Positions 1-11,031 of a DNA stretch of 64,000 nucleotides are shown one piece after another (the stretch's first letter is position 1; each line of letters starts with the position of its first letter). The position numbers were made by a program, and so were the translations under genes. The notes below the pieces were generated by a model. The model did not search any database, had not been told where the DNA came from, and saw only the letters and a program-made list of their open reading frames with translations. Location of the stretch: positions 94,168 through 158,167 of the forward strand of contig NZ_LMOV01000012.1 of NCBI RefSeq assembly GCF_001424265.1. Direction: 5' to 3'. Source of the stretch: Acidovorax sp. Leaf160 (GTDB lineage Bacteria > Pseudomonadota > Gammaproteobacteria > Burkholderiales > Burkholderiaceae_C).

Positions 1-25
1 TGTGCCAAGCAAACGCTGCCTGCCA

Positions 26-102
26 GGAGTGGTAGTTCAGTTGGTTAGAATACCGGCCTGTCACGCCGGGGGTCGCGGGTTCGAGTCCCGTCCACTCCGC
101 CA
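26..102 (+). tRNA. tRNA-Asp (GTC)
   Basis: A 77-nt cloverleaf. The acceptor arm GGAGTGG pairs with CCACTCC, the anticodon loop reads CTGTCAC with anticodon GTC, the T-arm contains GGTTCGAGTCC, and the 3' CCA is encoded. A strong hairpin terminator follows at once. Confidence 0.97.
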
Positions 103-111
103 GTTGGTTGC

Positions 112-147
112 AAAGCCGCCGCAGTCGAAAGATTGCGGCGGCTTTTT
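112..147 (+). terminator. Rho-independent terminator after tRNA-Asp
   Basis: A 12-bp perfect stem (AAGCCGCCGCA and its complement) with a short loop is followed by a run of T. It lies 10 nt after the tRNA. Confidence 0.85.
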
Positions 148-261
148 GCATTGCTGAATGCGAACGCTGGCCCCCATGTCGTTCGGCGGTGAGGAATGTC
201 GGCGAGGATTATCCGCCGCAGGCTCTGCACCAGGGCTGCGGCGGTGGGTCGCCCTGAAGGT

Positions 262-1020
262 TCAGCGCGGCGCGAGGCGAATCGCGCCGTCCAGGCGAAT
301 GACTTCACCATTCAGCATCTCATTTTCAACGATGTGCTTCACAAGCTTGGCGTAGTCCTGCGGGGTGCCGAGGCGGCTGGGGAAGGGCACACCGGCCGCC
401 AGCGCATCCTGCACCTCCTGCGGCATGCCGAACAGCATGGGGGTGCCGAAGATGCCGGGTGCGATGGTCATGTTGCGGATGCCGCTGCGCGCCAGATCAC
501 GGGCAATGGGCAGCGTCATGCCGACAATGCCGCCCTTCGATGCCGAATACGCTGCCTGGCCGATCTGGCCGTCGTAAGCAGCCACGCTGGCAGTCGAGAT
601 CAGCACGCCACGCTCGCCGGTGGACTCAGGATCGTTTCTGGACATGGCCTCCGCGGCCAGCCGGATCATGTTGAAGCTGCCGATGAGGTTGACTGTGACG
701 ACCTTGCTGAACGCAGCCAGGCTGTGCGCCCCGGTTTTCCCCACCGTCTTTTCCGCCGGCGCAATGCCGGCGCAATTGACCAGACCCATGAACTTGCCGA
801 GCGCCACCGCCTTGTCGATGGCAGCTTGGGCATCGGCTTCCTGGCTGACGTCGCAGCGCACGAAGGCGCCGCCAATCGACTCGGCCAGCGCCTCGCCTTT
901 TTCAGCCTGCATGTCTGCGATGACCACGGTGGCGCCGTCGGCTGCCAGCATGCGTGCCGTGCCTTCGCCCAAACCGGACGCACCGCCCGTGACCACGAAT
1001 ACTTTGCCTCGGATGTCCAT
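262..1020 (-). CDS. SDR-family 3-hydroxyacyl-CoA dehydrogenase
   Basis: This 252-residue protein is a classical short-chain dehydrogenase. The cofactor motif TGGASGLG is near residue 12, an acidic residue lies after the second strand, and the active site has S then YSASK near residue 165. The C-terminus ([18 protein letters not shown], then a [11 protein letters not shown]-like end) matches type II 3-hydroxyacyl-CoA dehydrogenases (HSD17B10 family), which oxidise 3-hydroxy-2-methylbutyryl-CoA or 3-hydroxyacyl-CoA with NAD+. The start follows AAGGAG with good spacing. The open frame continues upstream to 1818, but only as a shadow of the next gene. A LiuR-like dyad lies just upstream, which supports a role in branched-chain amino acid or fatty acid breakdown. 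Confidence 0.9.
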   Translation of the reverse strand: MDIRGKVFVVTGGASGLGEGTARMLAADGATVVIADMQAEKGEALAESIGGAFVRCDVSQEADAQAAIDKAVALGKFMGLVNCAGIAPAEKTVGKTGAHSLAAFSKVVTVNLIGSFNMIRLAAEAMSRNDPESTGERGVLISTASVAAYDGQIGQAAYSASKGGIVGMTLPIARDLARSGIRNMTIAPGIFGTPMLFGMPQEVQDALAAGVPFPSRLGTPQDYAKLVKHIVENEMLNGEVIRLDGAIRLAPR

Positions 1021-1039
1021 CTGTTGTCTCCTTGTGACG

Positions 1040-1055
1040 TTGACGTAAACGTAAA
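1040..1055. promoter_or_regulatory. LiuR-like operator upstream of the SDR gene
   Basis: The sequence TTGACGTAAACGTAAA is an imperfect dyad (half sites ACGT-AA and TT-ACGT) 20 nt before the start of the 3-hydroxyacyl-CoA dehydrogenase gene. It resembles, from memory, the operator of LiuR, the MerR-family regulator of branched-chain amino acid degradation in proteobacteria. The assignment rests on resemblance and context only. Confidence 0.45.
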
Positions 1056-1092
1056 GTTTGATTATGCCCAAGGCCGCGCTGTTGCACGCGTG

Positions 1093-1116
1093 AAAAAGCC
1101 CGGCATGCCGGGCTCT
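1093..1116 (-). terminator. Terminator of the iron-binding protein gene
   Basis: Read on the minus strand, the hairpin AGCCCGGCATGCCGGGCT is followed by TTTTT. It lies about 20 nt after the stop codon of the gene at 1137-2189. Confidence 0.85.
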
Positions 1117-1136
1117 TGAGGATGCGCTGCGAAGCG

Positions 1137-2189
1137 TCAGCGGAAATTCACACGGTCGAGCATTTGCTGCACCTTGACCGTGTTGGCGCCCACCGCGCTG
1201 ATCGGGATGGTTTCGCTCTTGAACGGCTTGCCGCCGGTCATCGTCTTGAGCGCCGGGTTGCCCGGGTCCACACCCTTGGCTGCCGGCCACTCGTTGTTGC
1301 CGTTGGCGAAGTAGTTCTGTGCGTCGGCGCTGGCCAGGTACTCCAGGAACTTGACCGCGTTGGCCTGGTTCTTGGTGTTCTTGGCGACCGCGCCGCCCGC
1401 GATGTTCATGTGCGTTCCCCAGGTCTGCTGGTTGGGGAACACCACGCTGACCTTGTTGGCTACAGCGACGTCTTCCGGTTTCTCGGAGCGCAGGATGCGT
1501 GCGAGGTAGTAGCTGTTGGTGACCGCGATGTCGCATTCGCCTGCAGCCACCGCCTTGATCTGGTCGGTGTCGCCACCCTTGGGCTGGCGTGCCAGGTTGT
1601 CCACCACGCCCTTGAGCCACTCTTCGGTTTTCTGCGGCCCCATATGCTCCATCACTGCGCCGAACAGGCTCAGGTTGTAGGGATGGGACCCGGAGCGGAT
1701 GCAGATCTTGCCCTTGTTCTTGGGATCGCCCAATTCCTCGTAGGTGTCCACGTCTTCCAGCTTGACCTTTGCCTTGTTGTAGACGATCACGCGGGCACGG
1801 GTCGAAAGCCCGAACCACGGAATGCCGCCGTCGGCGCCCGGCGTGGCGCGCAGGTTGGCAGGGATGGCGTCTTCCAGTACCTTGGACCGGATGGGCAGAA
1901 AGAGGCCGTCGGTTTCCCCGCGATACAGGCGGGCAGCATCGACGAGCAAGATCACATCTGCGGGCGATGCCGTGCCTTCGGCCTTCAGGCGGGCGATGAT
2001 GCCCGCGTCATCCGCATCGACGCGGTTCACCTTGATGCCCGTTGCCTTGGTGAAGCCGGAATACAGCGCCTCATCGGTCGCGTAGTGGCGGGCCGAGTAC
2101 AGATTGACGACCTGATCCTGGGCGGACGCCGCAGTGGCGCCCGCGGCAGCGACGCAAACGGCCAGAACCGATCTCACGAATTTCGACAT
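1137..2189 (-). CDS. Fe(III) ABC transporter periplasmic binding protein
   Basis: This 350-residue protein has a Sec signal peptide (residues 1-23, AxA site ASA) and belongs to the FbpA/FutA ferric-ion-binding family. The N-terminal YSARHY and the NSYY pair near residue 195 correspond to the tyrosines that bind Fe(III) in that family. It would capture ferric iron in the periplasm for an FbpBC-type importer. No permease or ATPase gene is adjacent, so those must lie elsewhere. The 5' region at 2222-2245 contains TGATAAT, one half of a Fur box, but the second half is weak, so iron control is only a guess. Strong hairpins bound the gene on both sides, so it is probably monocistronic. Confidence 0.9.
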   Translation of the reverse strand: MSKFVRSVLAVCVAAAGATAASAQDQVVNLYSARHYATDEALYSGFTKATGIKVNRVDADDAGIIARLKAEGTASPADVILLVDAARLYRGETDGLFLPIRSKVLEDAIPANLRATPGADGGIPWFGLSTRARVIVYNKAKVKLEDVDTYEELGDPKNKGKICIRSGSHPYNLSLFGAVMEHMGPQKTEEWLKGVVDNLARQPKGGDTDQIKAVAAGECDIAVTNSYYLARILRSEKPEDVAVANKVSVVFPNQQTWGTHMNIAGGAVAKNTKNQANAVKFLEYLASADAQNYFANGNNEWPAAKGVDPGNPALKTMTGGKPFKSETIPISAVGANTVKVQQMLDRVNFR

Positions 2190-2307
2190 GGCAAAGCTCT
2201 TTCGATGATGGACAACAGCTGAGATGATAATTTAAACGCGAATGGTTCTTAACAAGAGCCCTGTGGTCGGGCGCGGTATTCGGGGGGCAGAGCGCTTGCC
2301 CGACAAA

Positions 2308-2334
2308 GCAAAACGCCCGGCAGTGCCGGGCGTT
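2308..2334 (-). terminator. Terminator of the phasin gene
   Basis: On the minus strand, ACGCCCGGCACTGCCGGGCGT is followed by TTTTGCTTTGT. The stem has 9 bp and lies about 70 nt past the phasin stop codon. Confidence 0.85.
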
Positions 2335-2402
2335 CAAGGGTTCGGATGGCGCAGGGGTGGGCGCAACCGGTTCATGCAGCGTGCGCTGGGCACGCCGAGC
2401 GA

Positions 2403-2963
2403 TCAGCGCTTGCGCGGGACGGCGTTGGCCGTGGCGTTCTTCGCTGCGTTGGTAGCGGTGTTCGCCACAGCGCTGAAGTTGGCTTCGGCCACGTCGCTGG
2501 CGTGCTTCACGGCCTTTTGCACGGACTCGTAAGCCGTGTTGGCTGCAGAGACGGCGCTGCGCAGCACGGCCACACCGGTTTCCGAACCAGCGGGAGCGTT
2601 GCGAGCCGCGGTGTCGACCATGGTGCTGAAGTTGCGCTGCGCTTCGGACGCCTGGGCTTCGAAGGTCTTGCCGATTTCGGTGCTGGTGCCCGAAGCGATG
2701 TCGTAGAGGTGACGGCTGTACGCAGCGGTCTTTTCAGCCAGGGGCTGGAACATGCTGGCCTGCAGGGCGAGCAGTTCTTGCGCGTCCTTGACGCTCAGCA
2801 TCGCTTGCGTGTGGTTGGCCGCTTCCGACAGGGCGGCGCGGGATGCGGTCACGTTCAGTTCGACCAGCTTCTCAACGCCCTCGAAGGCCTTGCTCGTCAA
2901 GCCGAACAGGGTTTCCAGGTGGGCCTTGTGCGAAGCGAGCATTTGTTCTGGGGTCAGCGTCAT
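2403..2963 (-). CDS. phaP: Phasin (PHA granule-associated protein)
   Basis: This 186-residue helical protein has the phasin_2 pattern: an N-terminal [20 protein letters not shown], a Leu/Ala-rich amphipathic core with FNG-type repeats replaced by AL/AV heptads, and an Ala/Asn-rich tail ending in basic residues. Phasins coat polyhydroxyalkanoate granules in the cytoplasm and limit their coalescence. The start was set at 2963 because AGGAG lies 7 nt upstream; the frame extends 15 codons further without support. Two palindromes upstream, sharing the core TGCAGTGCA, probably bind the PHA regulator PhaR. No PHA synthase gene is in the window. Confidence 0.9.
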   Translation of the reverse strand: MTLTPEQMLASHKAHLETLFGLTSKAFEGVEKLVELNVTASRAALSEAANHTQAMLSVKDAQELLALQASMFQPLAEKTAAYSRHLYDIASGTSTEIGKTFEAQASEAQRNFSTMVDTAARNAPAGSETGVAVLRSAVSAANTAYESVQKAVKHASDVAEANFSAVANTATNAAKNATANAVPRKR

Positions 2964-3031
2964 GAGATATCTCCTGTGAAAGAACTTGGTGCGTTGATGA
3001 CTAAACACGGACAGCTGTCACAGCCCATAAC

Positions 3032-3052
3032 CCATGTTGCAGTGCAGCATGG
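3032..3052. promoter_or_regulatory. Promoter-proximal palindrome of the phasin gene (putative PhaR site)
   Basis: The 21-nt dyad CCATGTTGCA-G-TGCAGCATGG has one mismatch, about 70 nt upstream of the phasin start. The core TGCAGTGCA is of the TGC-N3-GCA type reported for PhaR repressors of PHA genes. A second copy lies 58 bp away, centre to centre. Confidence 0.55.
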
Positions 3053-3091
3053 TTCAAATTTTAGTCTGTTACTCAAACCACGCAAGCGTTT

Positions 3092-3108
3092 TTGCTGCAG
3101 TGCAGCAA
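3092..3108. promoter_or_regulatory. Distal palindrome of the phasin gene (putative PhaR site)
   Basis: TTGCTGCAGTGCAGCAA is a perfect 17-nt palindrome around one central G and shares the core TGCAGTGCA with the site at 3032-3052. The pair is consistent with a dimeric repressor binding twice before the phasin gene. Confidence 0.55.
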
Positions 3109-3150
3109 TATTAGGGAGCTCACCTCAATTCCAGCGCTACCTGGCTTGGC

Positions 3151-3651
3151 TCAACGTCCTTTGGAAAACGGAGTGCCAGTGAGCTTGAAACCGGACCTGA
3201 TGCCTTTCTTGTCGAACCAGCCCTGGTTCATTTCCAGCACGAAGCGCACGGGCTTGTCGGAGCAGTGCGAGTCGAGGGTCTGAGGTGTCATATCGGCCAG
3301 ATTCACGATGGTTCCATCGTCGGCCACGAATGCGGCGGTCAGGGGAAGCAGCGTGTTCTTCATCCAGAAACACTGCACGGCCGGACGCTCGAACACGAAC
3401 AGCATGCCTTCCTGGGCGGGCATGGAGGCGCGGAACATCAAGCCGATCTGCCTTTCCTCCGGCGTAACGGCGAGCTGGACGTCGATGCGGTGCATGCCCG
3501 CAGTGAGGTCCACGCGTTGCAGGTGGGTCTGGGGCTCCTGCGTCGGCTGCGCGTGCGCCGACCAGGCGCAGGTGAGCGCCAGCGCGGAAAGAACCGCTGC
3601 AATGGTCCGGCGCGAACGGGAGAGGGTGGGAGAGCTTTGGCTTGAGGTCAT
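3151..3651 (-). CDS. DUF192 family exported protein
   Basis: This 166-residue protein has an N-terminal signal peptide (hydrophobic IAAVLSALALTCAW, cleavage near AHAQ) and one DUF192 domain. Family hallmarks are visible: the EERQIGLMFR segment, GMLFVFE, FWMKNTLLPL, and the later VNLADMTPQT strand. The biochemical role of DUF192 is not established; the fold is a small beta barrel found in secreted or periplasmic proteins. The start at 3651 is the only methionine that precedes a credible signal peptide; the frame stays open to 3945 but that part is Arg/Pro-rich and not protein-like. The gene stands alone between hairpins. Confidence 0.85.
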   Translation of the reverse strand: MTSSQSSPTLSRSRRTIAAVLSALALTCAWSAHAQPTQEPQTHLQRVDLTAGMHRIDVQLAVTPEERQIGLMFRASMPAQEGMLFVFERPAVQCFWMKNTLLPLTAAFVADDGTIVNLADMTPQTLDSHCSDKPVRFVLEMNQGWFDKKGIRSGFKLTGTPFSKGR

Positions 3652-3752
3652 GGGAGGAGCATGCGTCGGAAAGCAGTCGATTGTCGAGCACCCGGAACGC
3701 CGCCAGGTGGGCCGGTAAATGTGCGTACGAAAACCAGAACGGGCGGAAAGAG

Positions 3753-3774
3753 AAAAGCCCGCACGAGGCGGGCT
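3753..3774 (-). terminator. Terminator of the Lys/His-rich peptide gene
   Basis: On the minus strand the stem AGCCCGC/GCGGGCT with loop CTCGT is followed by TTTCTC, 40 nt after the stop codon at 3815. Confidence 0.75.
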
Positions 3775-3814
3775 GTTCAAAGGGCACGGGCAGGGGCGAG
3801 TGCCCGCTGGCTGA

Positions 3815-4072
3815 TCAGGCAGCCACCTTGTGCTTCTTGCTCTTCTTGTGAGCCACCTTCTTGCCGGAGGCCTTCGTGGCCTTGGCGTGGTGGTTGTGGG
3901 CCTTGGACGCCTTGTGGGCGGACTTGGCCTTCGGAGCCGGCGCATCCACGATGGAGGCGGCAGGCGCGGTCACGGCAGGGGTGGCCGCAGGCTGCATTGG
4001 GGCCGACGTTTGCGCGAACGCGGTGGCGGTCAGGAGACCAGCGGAGACCAGGACAGCGAGGAGTTTTTTCAT
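3815..4072 (-). CDS. Small exported Ala/Lys/His-rich protein
   Basis: This 85-residue protein of unknown function has a signal peptide (MKKLLAVLVSAGLLTATAFA, cleaved before QTS). The mature part has two halves: an Ala/Pro/Thr-rich stretch, then a very basic tail of Lys, His and Ala (AKATKASGKKVAHKKSKKHK). The tail resembles basic histone-like or phosphate/nucleic-acid-binding segments, but no known domain is recognisable. The start at 4072 has GGAA about 10 nt upstream; an in-frame ATG at 4087 would add five residues. It is divergent from icd, with about 180 nt between the starts. Confidence 0.75.
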   Translation of the reverse strand: MKKLLAVLVSAGLLTATAFAQTSAPMQPAATPAVTAPAASIVDAPAPKAKSAHKASKAHNHHAKATKASGKKVAHKKSKKHKVAA

Positions 4073-4252
4073 ATATGCCAGTTCCATGAGGACGATGCTC
4101 GCGGAACAGCCCGCGAGACGCTGTTTTTAACGGATTTTCGGACCTCCGCGTTGACAAAGTGCGCAATCCCTTTGTCGCTAGAATCAAAGGCTCGCCGACC
4201 CCTCGTCAGTGCCTAGAGGCACGCGCGGACCGCTTTCACCAGAGACCCCTAC

Positions 4253-5512
4253 ATGACCAGCTATCAGCACATCCAGGTGCCTGCCGAGGGCCAGAAGATC
4301 ACCGTCAACCCGGACCTGTCGCTGAACGTGCCGGACCAGCCGATCATTCCGTTCATCGAAGGGGACGGCACGGGAATCGACATCACGCCCGTGATGCTGA
4401 AGGTGGTGGATGCCGCAGTCGAGAAGGCCTATGGCGGCCAGCGCAGGATCCGCTGGATGGAGATCTTCGCGGGCGAGAAGTCCACCCGTGTTTATGGTCC
4501 TGACGTCTGGCTGCCTGACGAGACGCTGCATGCGGTGCGCGAATACGTGGTGTCCATCAAGGGCCCTTTGACCACCCCGGTCGGCGGCGGCATCCGCTCG
4601 CTGAACGTGGCGCTGCGCCAGCAGCTCGATCTGTATGTCTGCCTGCGGCCCATCCAGTACTTCGAGGGCGTGCCTTCGCCGCTCAAGGAGCCTCAGAAGA
4701 CCGATATGGTGATCTTCCGCGAGAACTCGGAAGACATCTATGCGGGCATTGAATTCGAAGCAGGGTCCGACAAGGCGCTTCGGCTGATCGATTTCCTGCG
4801 CAACGAATTCGGCATCCAGAAGATTCGGTTTCCCGAGACCTCGGGCATCGGCCTGAAGCCGGTGTCCCGCGAAGGGACGGAGCGCCTGGTGCGCAAGGCC
4901 ATCCAGTACGCCATCGACCACGACAAGCCCAGCGTGACCCTCGTGCACAAGGGCAACATCATGAAGTTCACCGAAGGCAGCTTCCGCGACTGGGGTTACG
5001 CCCTGGCGCAGAAGGAGTTCGCGGCCGAGCTCATCGACGGCGGCCCCTGGATGAAGCTGAAGAACCCGAAGACCGGCAAGGAGATCACGGTCAAGGACAG
5101 CATCGCCGACGCGTTCCTGCAGCAGATCCTGTTGCGGCCGGCGGAATACAGCGTCATCGCCACGTTGAACCTGAATGGCGACTACATCAGCGATGCCTTG
5201 GCCGCTCAGGTGGGAGGCATCGGCATCGCGCCCGGCGCCAACATGTCCGACTCCGTCGCCATGTTCGAAGCCACGCACGGCACGGCGCCCAAGTACGCCG
5301 GCAAGGATTACGTGAACCCCGGCTCCGAGATCCTTTCCGCTGAAATGATGCTGCGGCACCTGGGCTGGTCCGAGGCGGCCGATCTCATCATCAGCGCCAT
5401 GAAGAAGTCCATCCAGAGCAAGCGCGTCACCTACGACTTCGCCCGGCTGATGGAAGGCGCCACGCAGGTGAGCTGCTCCGGCTTCGGCAAGGTCATGATC
5501 GAGAACATGTGA
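4253..5512 (+). CDS. icd: NADP-dependent isocitrate dehydrogenase, dimeric type
   Basis: This 419-residue enzyme of the TCA cycle converts isocitrate and NADP+ to 2-oxoglutarate, CO2 and NADPH. Residues match the E. coli Icd family (416 aa): [13 protein letters not shown] contains the phosphorylatable serine (S116 here), [12 protein letters not shown] binds substrate, and [17 protein letters not shown] carries the Lys-Tyr pair that selects NADP. Conservation of the serine implies control by AceK elsewhere in the genome. TTGACA (4151) and TAGAAT (4179) lie upstream but are 22 bp apart, too far for a standard promoter. An unrelated monomeric isozyme follows on the same strand 136 nt downstream. 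Confidence 0.97.
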   Translation: MTSYQHIQVPAEGQKITVNPDLSLNVPDQPIIPFIEGDGTGIDITPVMLKVVDAAVEKAYGGQRRIRWMEIFAGEKSTRVYGPDVWLPDETLHAVREYVVSIKGPLTTPVGGGIRSLNVALRQQLDLYVCLRPIQYFEGVPSPLKEPQKTDMVIFRENSEDIYAGIEFEAGSDKALRLIDFLRNEFGIQKIRFPETSGIGLKPVSREGTERLVRKAIQYAIDHDKPSVTLVHKGNIMKFTEGSFRDWGYALAQKEFAAELIDGGPWMKLKNPKTGKEITVKDSIADAFLQQILLRPAEYSVIATLNLNGDYISDALAAQVGGIGIAPGANMSDSVAMFEATHGTAPKYAGKDYVNPGSEILSAEMMLRHLGWSEAADLIISAMKKSIQSKRVTYDFARLMEGATQVSCSGFGKVMIENM

Positions 5513-5648
5513 GCTTCAAGGCGCGCGACCGGGACAGCGCTGGGTCGCTGCCGATCGCACGCGCTGTCTTCCTTCGCCGGGTCCGTCCCGGCGCATCCCT
5601 TTCTGTGTAGTGCACCCCGGGGCTGCAGGCCCCCTTAGAGGAGATTCC

Positions 5649-7886
<2,238 letters not shown>

Positions 7887-7959
7887 CGTTCCGGCGCGGT
7901 GGCTGGCCTGCCCGCCCGGCCGCCGACCGCCCGCGGCGCTCGCGCCCCACTCTTCGAGA

Positions 7960-7982
7960 AACCCGCTTCGGCGGGTTTTTTG
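7960..7982 (+). terminator. Terminator after the monomeric IDH gene
   Basis: The stem AACCCGC/GCGGGTT with a TTCG tetraloop is followed by a run of T, 73 nt after the stop codon. Confidence 0.9.
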
Positions 7983-8105
7983 TTGCCTGCGCCCGGCGCA
8001 TGTGGGCCTGCGCGTCCGGGGGCTTGAGGGGCCGGGCCCGGATGCCCACTGTGTCCCGCTGTCCACCTACAGCCCGTGTGCATGGGGCCGCTGACAATCC
8101 CCGCC

Positions 8106-9389
8106 ATGAAAAAGACCCGCAGCACCCTGGGCATCGTGCTCCTCACCTGTGTCGTGACCGTGGCGCTCGTGCTGCTGGCGCTGAATTTCACTGCGGGAGA
8201 GAAGAAGGTGCAGCAGCAGCTGCCCCGCCTCTACGGCAGCGCCAGCCCGCAGTTCGACCGGGCGATGGGCAACCTGCTCGGGCCGGGTGTCGTCGGCGGC
8301 AACGAAGTGATCGACCTGCAGAACGGCGACCAGATCTTCCCCGCGATGCTGAGCGCGATCCGCGCGGCCCAGCGCACCGTGACCTTCGAAACCTATATCT
8401 ACTGGTCCGGCGACATCGGCAAGCAATTCGCCGACGCATTGAGCGAACGCGCGCGCGCGGGCGTGAAGGTCCATGTGCTGCTGGACTGGGTGGGCAGCGC
8501 CAAGATGGAGGAGAGCTATCTCGACGAGATGAAGAAGGCGGGCGTGCAGATCGAGAAGTTCCACGAACCGCATTGGTACAACCTGGCCCGCTTGAACAAC
8601 CGCACGCACCGCAAGCTGCTCATTGCCGACGGCAACATCGGCTTCACCGGCGGTGTCGGCATTGCGCCGGAGTGGACCGGCAACGCGCAGGGGCCCGAGC
8701 ACTGGCGCGACACCCATTACCAGGTGCGCGGCCCGGCCGTGGCGCACATGCAGGCCACCTTTCTCGACAACTGGCTCAAGGTCACGGGCGAGGTGCTGCA
8801 TGGCGACGCCTACTTCCCCGCGCTCGCGCCCGTGGGTCCGCACCGTGCGCAGATGTTCTCCAGCTCGCCCTCCAGCGGCAGCGAGAGCATGCAGCTCATG
8901 TACCACATGGCCGTCACGGCGGCCGACCAGAGCATCGACCTGTCGGCTGCCTACTTCGTGCCGGACGAGCTGACGCTGAAGCTTTTAATGGATGCGCTGC
9001 AGCGCGGCGTGCGGCTGCGCATCGTCACGCCGGGCGAGCACATCGACACCGAAACGGTGAAGGCAGCCTCGCGCGGCACCTGGGGCCAGCTGTTGCAGGC
9101 GGGCGCCGAGATCTACGAGTTCGGGCCCACCATGTACCACTGCAAGGTGATGATCGTCGACCAGCGCATGGTGTCGGTCGGTTCCACCAACTTCGACAAC
9201 CGCTCCTTCCGGCTGAACGACGAGGCCAACCTCAACGTCTATGACGAGGCCTTCGCGCGCCGCCAGTCGGTGGTCTTCGAGCAGGACGTGGCGCGCTCCC
9301 ACCGTGTCACGTACGACGAATGGCTGAATCGCCCGTGGAAGGAAAAGCTGGCGGAGAAAGTGGCTGGCCTGCTCGAATCCCAGCTCTGA
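8106..9389 (+). CDS. Phospholipase D / cardiolipin synthase family protein
   Basis: This 427-residue protein has an N-terminal membrane anchor (residues 8-30) and two PLD domains. The first HKD motif is HRKLLIAD near residue 178 followed by GFTGG; the second is HCKVMIVD near residue 345 followed by GSTNFDNRSF. Two HKD motifs in one chain are typical of cardiolipin synthases (ClsB/ClsC-like), which join phospholipids by transphosphatidylation at the inner membrane. The exact substrate cannot be read from the sequence. The start at 8106 lacks a clear ribosome site; an in-frame ATG at 8076 is possible but would put ten residues before the anchor. Confidence 0.88.
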   Translation: MKKTRSTLGIVLLTCVVTVALVLLALNFTAGEKKVQQQLPRLYGSASPQFDRAMGNLLGPGVVGGNEVIDLQNGDQIFPAMLSAIRAAQRTVTFETYIYWSGDIGKQFADALSERARAGVKVHVLLDWVGSAKMEESYLDEMKKAGVQIEKFHEPHWYNLARLNNRTHRKLLIADGNIGFTGGVGIAPEWTGNAQGPEHWRDTHYQVRGPAVAHMQATFLDNWLKVTGEVLHGDAYFPALAPVGPHRAQMFSSSPSSGSESMQLMYHMAVTAADQSIDLSAAYFVPDELTLKLLMDALQRGVRLRIVTPGEHIDTETVKAASRGTWGQLLQAGAEIYEFGPTMYHCKVMIVDQRMVSVGSTNFDNRSFRLNDEANLNVYDEAFARRQSVVFEQDVARSHRVTYDEWLNRPWKEKLAEKVAGLLESQL

Positions 9390-9493
9390 TCAAAACGGCG
9401 AGGCACCGCGCCTTGCAGCGTCGCCGCCATGGCCTGAGTCGAAGTCAGGGCAATCGGGGCGATCCGTGGGCCGTCGATGCCACCGGGCCCCGG

Positions 9494-10396
9494 CTAGCGC
9501 GCTGCGGGCGGCGTGCTCTGGATGAAGGCCACCACATCGTCCAGCACCGGCGCGATCCAGCGCAGCGGCCAGGCAAATGCGCCGATCAGTGTGGTGTGGC
9601 TGGCGCCTGAATACATCCTCAAGGTGACCGGCGTACCCGCAGCCTCCAGTCGGGCGGCCAGTTGCCGCGTGCTGCGCTCCGGGCTGACGAGGCGGTCCTG
9701 GGTCGGCGCTCCCAGGAACGTGGGGCGTGCTGGTTGGTCTGCGAACGCGATGGGCTGGGCCCGGGGCGGATAGTTCGGATGGAAGAACACCGGCTGCGCA
9801 TCCGGGTTGTCGGTCGGAAAGAAGTCGTAGGGGCCGGCCAGGCCGATCCAGCCTGCGAGATCCTTTGGCGCATGGCGATTCATGTCCAGCCAGCGCGGAT
9901 CGAGCGCGACCATGGCCGCGTTGTATCCGCCGGCGCTGTGTCCCATCACGAACACCCGCTTCGGATCGCCACCCCACTGCGCAGCGTGGTCCAGGCCGAA
10001 AGCCACCGCCTTCGCGCTGTCCTCGATGAAGTCCGGGTAGCGGACCTCGGGGTAGAGCCGGTAATCGGCCACCAGGGCCAACACGCCGCGCGCGGACAGG
10101 GCCTCGCCCAGGAAGCGGTAATCGCCGCGTTCGCCGCTGTTCCAAGACCCGCCATAGAAGAACACCACCACCGGCCAGCCGGCGGCAGGCGCCGCGCCGA
10201 GCGGGCGGTACACGTCCAGCTGCTGGCGCGGCAGGCTGCCGTAGGCTACGTCGGCTTGCAGGGTGTGGCTGCTGCGGGGCGTCAGCGCATTCAGCGTGCC
10301 GACGGCGGAGCAACCGCTGAGCCAGGCAGCCAGCGCGGCGGCGCCAGCGATGGAGAGCGCGGCGCGGCGCCAGGAGATGCGGTGGGGCGTTGTCAA
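9494..10396 (-). CDS. Alpha/beta hydrolase lipoprotein (esterase)
   Basis: This predicted 300-residue lipoprotein starts at TTG (10396), with GGAG 7 nt upstream. The signal sequence ends in a lipobox (LSGC, cysteine near residue 28). The hydrolase domain has an oxyanion element FFYGGSW, the nucleophile elbow GHSAGG (Ser near residue 138), and a C-terminal acid and SHT histidine. It resembles the carboxylesterase / kynurenine-formamidase-like (BD-FAE) group. The substrate is unknown; it is probably anchored to the envelope and faces the periplasm. The ATG at 10474 would place 26 charged residues before the signal sequence, which is unlikely. Confidence 0.85.
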   Translation of the reverse strand: MTTPHRISWRRAALSIAGAAALAAWLSGCSAVGTLNALTPRSSHTLQADVAYGSLPRQQLDVYRPLGAAPAAGWPVVVFFYGGSWNSGERGDYRFLGEALSARGVLALVADYRLYPEVRYPDFIEDSAKAVAFGLDHAAQWGGDPKRVFVMGHSAGGYNAAMVALDPRWLDMNRHAPKDLAGWIGLAGPYDFFPTDNPDAQPVFFHPNYPPRAQPIAFADQPARPTFLGAPTQDRLVSPERSTRQLAARLEAAGTPVTLRMYSGASHTTLIGAFAWPLRWIAPVLDDVVAFIQSTPPAAR

Positions 10397-10565
10397 GGGT
10401 GGGCTCCGTTCACGCGTCCGGGGCCTGCCCGCACGGACCGGTACATGGCTGCCGGCGCATGACATTCTCCCCACCGGCCCGCCATGGTGCCGTCGGATGC
10501 CCGCCCGCCTGCCGGTGGGCTGCGGCGCACGGTATTCGTTCGGGCCGTCGGCGGGCTGGCCGGTT

Positions 10566-10892
10566 TCAGGCGCCGGGCTGTGGGACTTCCGTCACCCCGT
10601 ACGCCGCAGTGCCTTCGGCCCAGGCCAGCAGGCGGTCGATGTTGGGGTGCTTGCCGGGGTGGGCCTGCGCGTCGGCCGTGTGCTCGGCATACCACTCCAG
10701 GCCCAGTCGCGCGGCTGCCGGGGTGACGACGCCGCCGTACAGCGTGGCTAGGGCGTGATAGACGGCCACCGAGCCAGCCTGGCCGGGCTTGTTTTCCAGC
10801 GTGGCCACCACTTGGCCTGCCGCATCGGTCAACGCGATGGAGGCGATATGGACAGCAGCCGGCAGTTGCTTCAGACGTTCGGAGAATTGCAT
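10566..10892 (-). CDS. DUF2322 family protein
   Basis: This 108-residue cytoplasmic protein looks like the DUF2322 family: FSERLKQLPA at the N-terminus, the segment GSVAVYHALATLYGG, and the conserved HPNIDRLLAWAEG near the C-terminus. The function of the family is not known. No transmembrane or signal segment is present. It lies downstream of glnS on the same strand, with the dispersed repeat and a hairpin between them, so it may be expressed separately. Confidence 0.7.
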   Translation of the reverse strand: MQFSERLKQLPAAVHIASIALTDAAGQVVATLENKPGQAGSVAVYHALATLYGGVVTPAAARLGLEWYAEHTADAQAHPGKHPNIDRLLAWAEGTAAYGVTEVPQPGA

Positions 10893-10930
10893 GATGAAAA
10901 CGGGATGAATGTGGGGTCAAAACGCGGTGA

Positions 10931-10971
10931 GCGCTTGAAAAACAAAGGGCTTTAGCTATAAAAATAATAGC
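10931..10971 (+). repeat. Dispersed 41-nt element, copy 1 (DUF2322-glnS gap)
   Basis: This copy shows the complete layout GCGC-N20-GCTAT-N7-ATAGC. The left part can pair as AGCGCTTG with CAAAGGGCT, the right part as GCTAT with ATAGC. The flank extends the right hairpin: AGGGCTTT (10946) pairs with AAAGCCCT (10973-10980), giving a larger stem-loop that could end transcription between glnS and the DUF2322 gene. Confidence 0.85.
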
Positions 10972-10990
10972 AAAAGCCCTGGGGGAGGGA

Positions 10991-11018
10991 AGGGCGCCGG
11001 CCAGCCGGCCGGGCGCCC
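10991..11018. other. GC-rich hairpin downstream of glnS
   Basis: GGGCGCCGGCC and its near-complement GGCCGGGCGCCC (one bulged G) lie 14 nt beyond the glnS stop codon. No T run follows, so it may slow exonucleases or assist termination rather than be a standard terminator. Confidence 0.45.
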
Positions 11019-11031
11019 CCATGGGCAGGCG

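Noticed and set aside
1021-1818. A single minus-strand frame runs from 1818 to 262, as if the SDR and iron-binding genes were fused.
   Set aside because: The part above 1020 is a shadow of the iron-binding gene in another frame and contains a terminator hairpin. The SDR has a good ribosome site at its own start.
2222-2262. Possible Fur box before the iron-binding protein gene.
   Set aside because: Only one half (TGATAAT) is recognisable; the second half does not fit. Mentioned in the gene entry but not listed as a site.
4151-4184. Promoter for icd: TTGACA and TAGAAT.
   Set aside because: The spacer is 22 bp, well outside the usual range; one of the boxes is probably chance.
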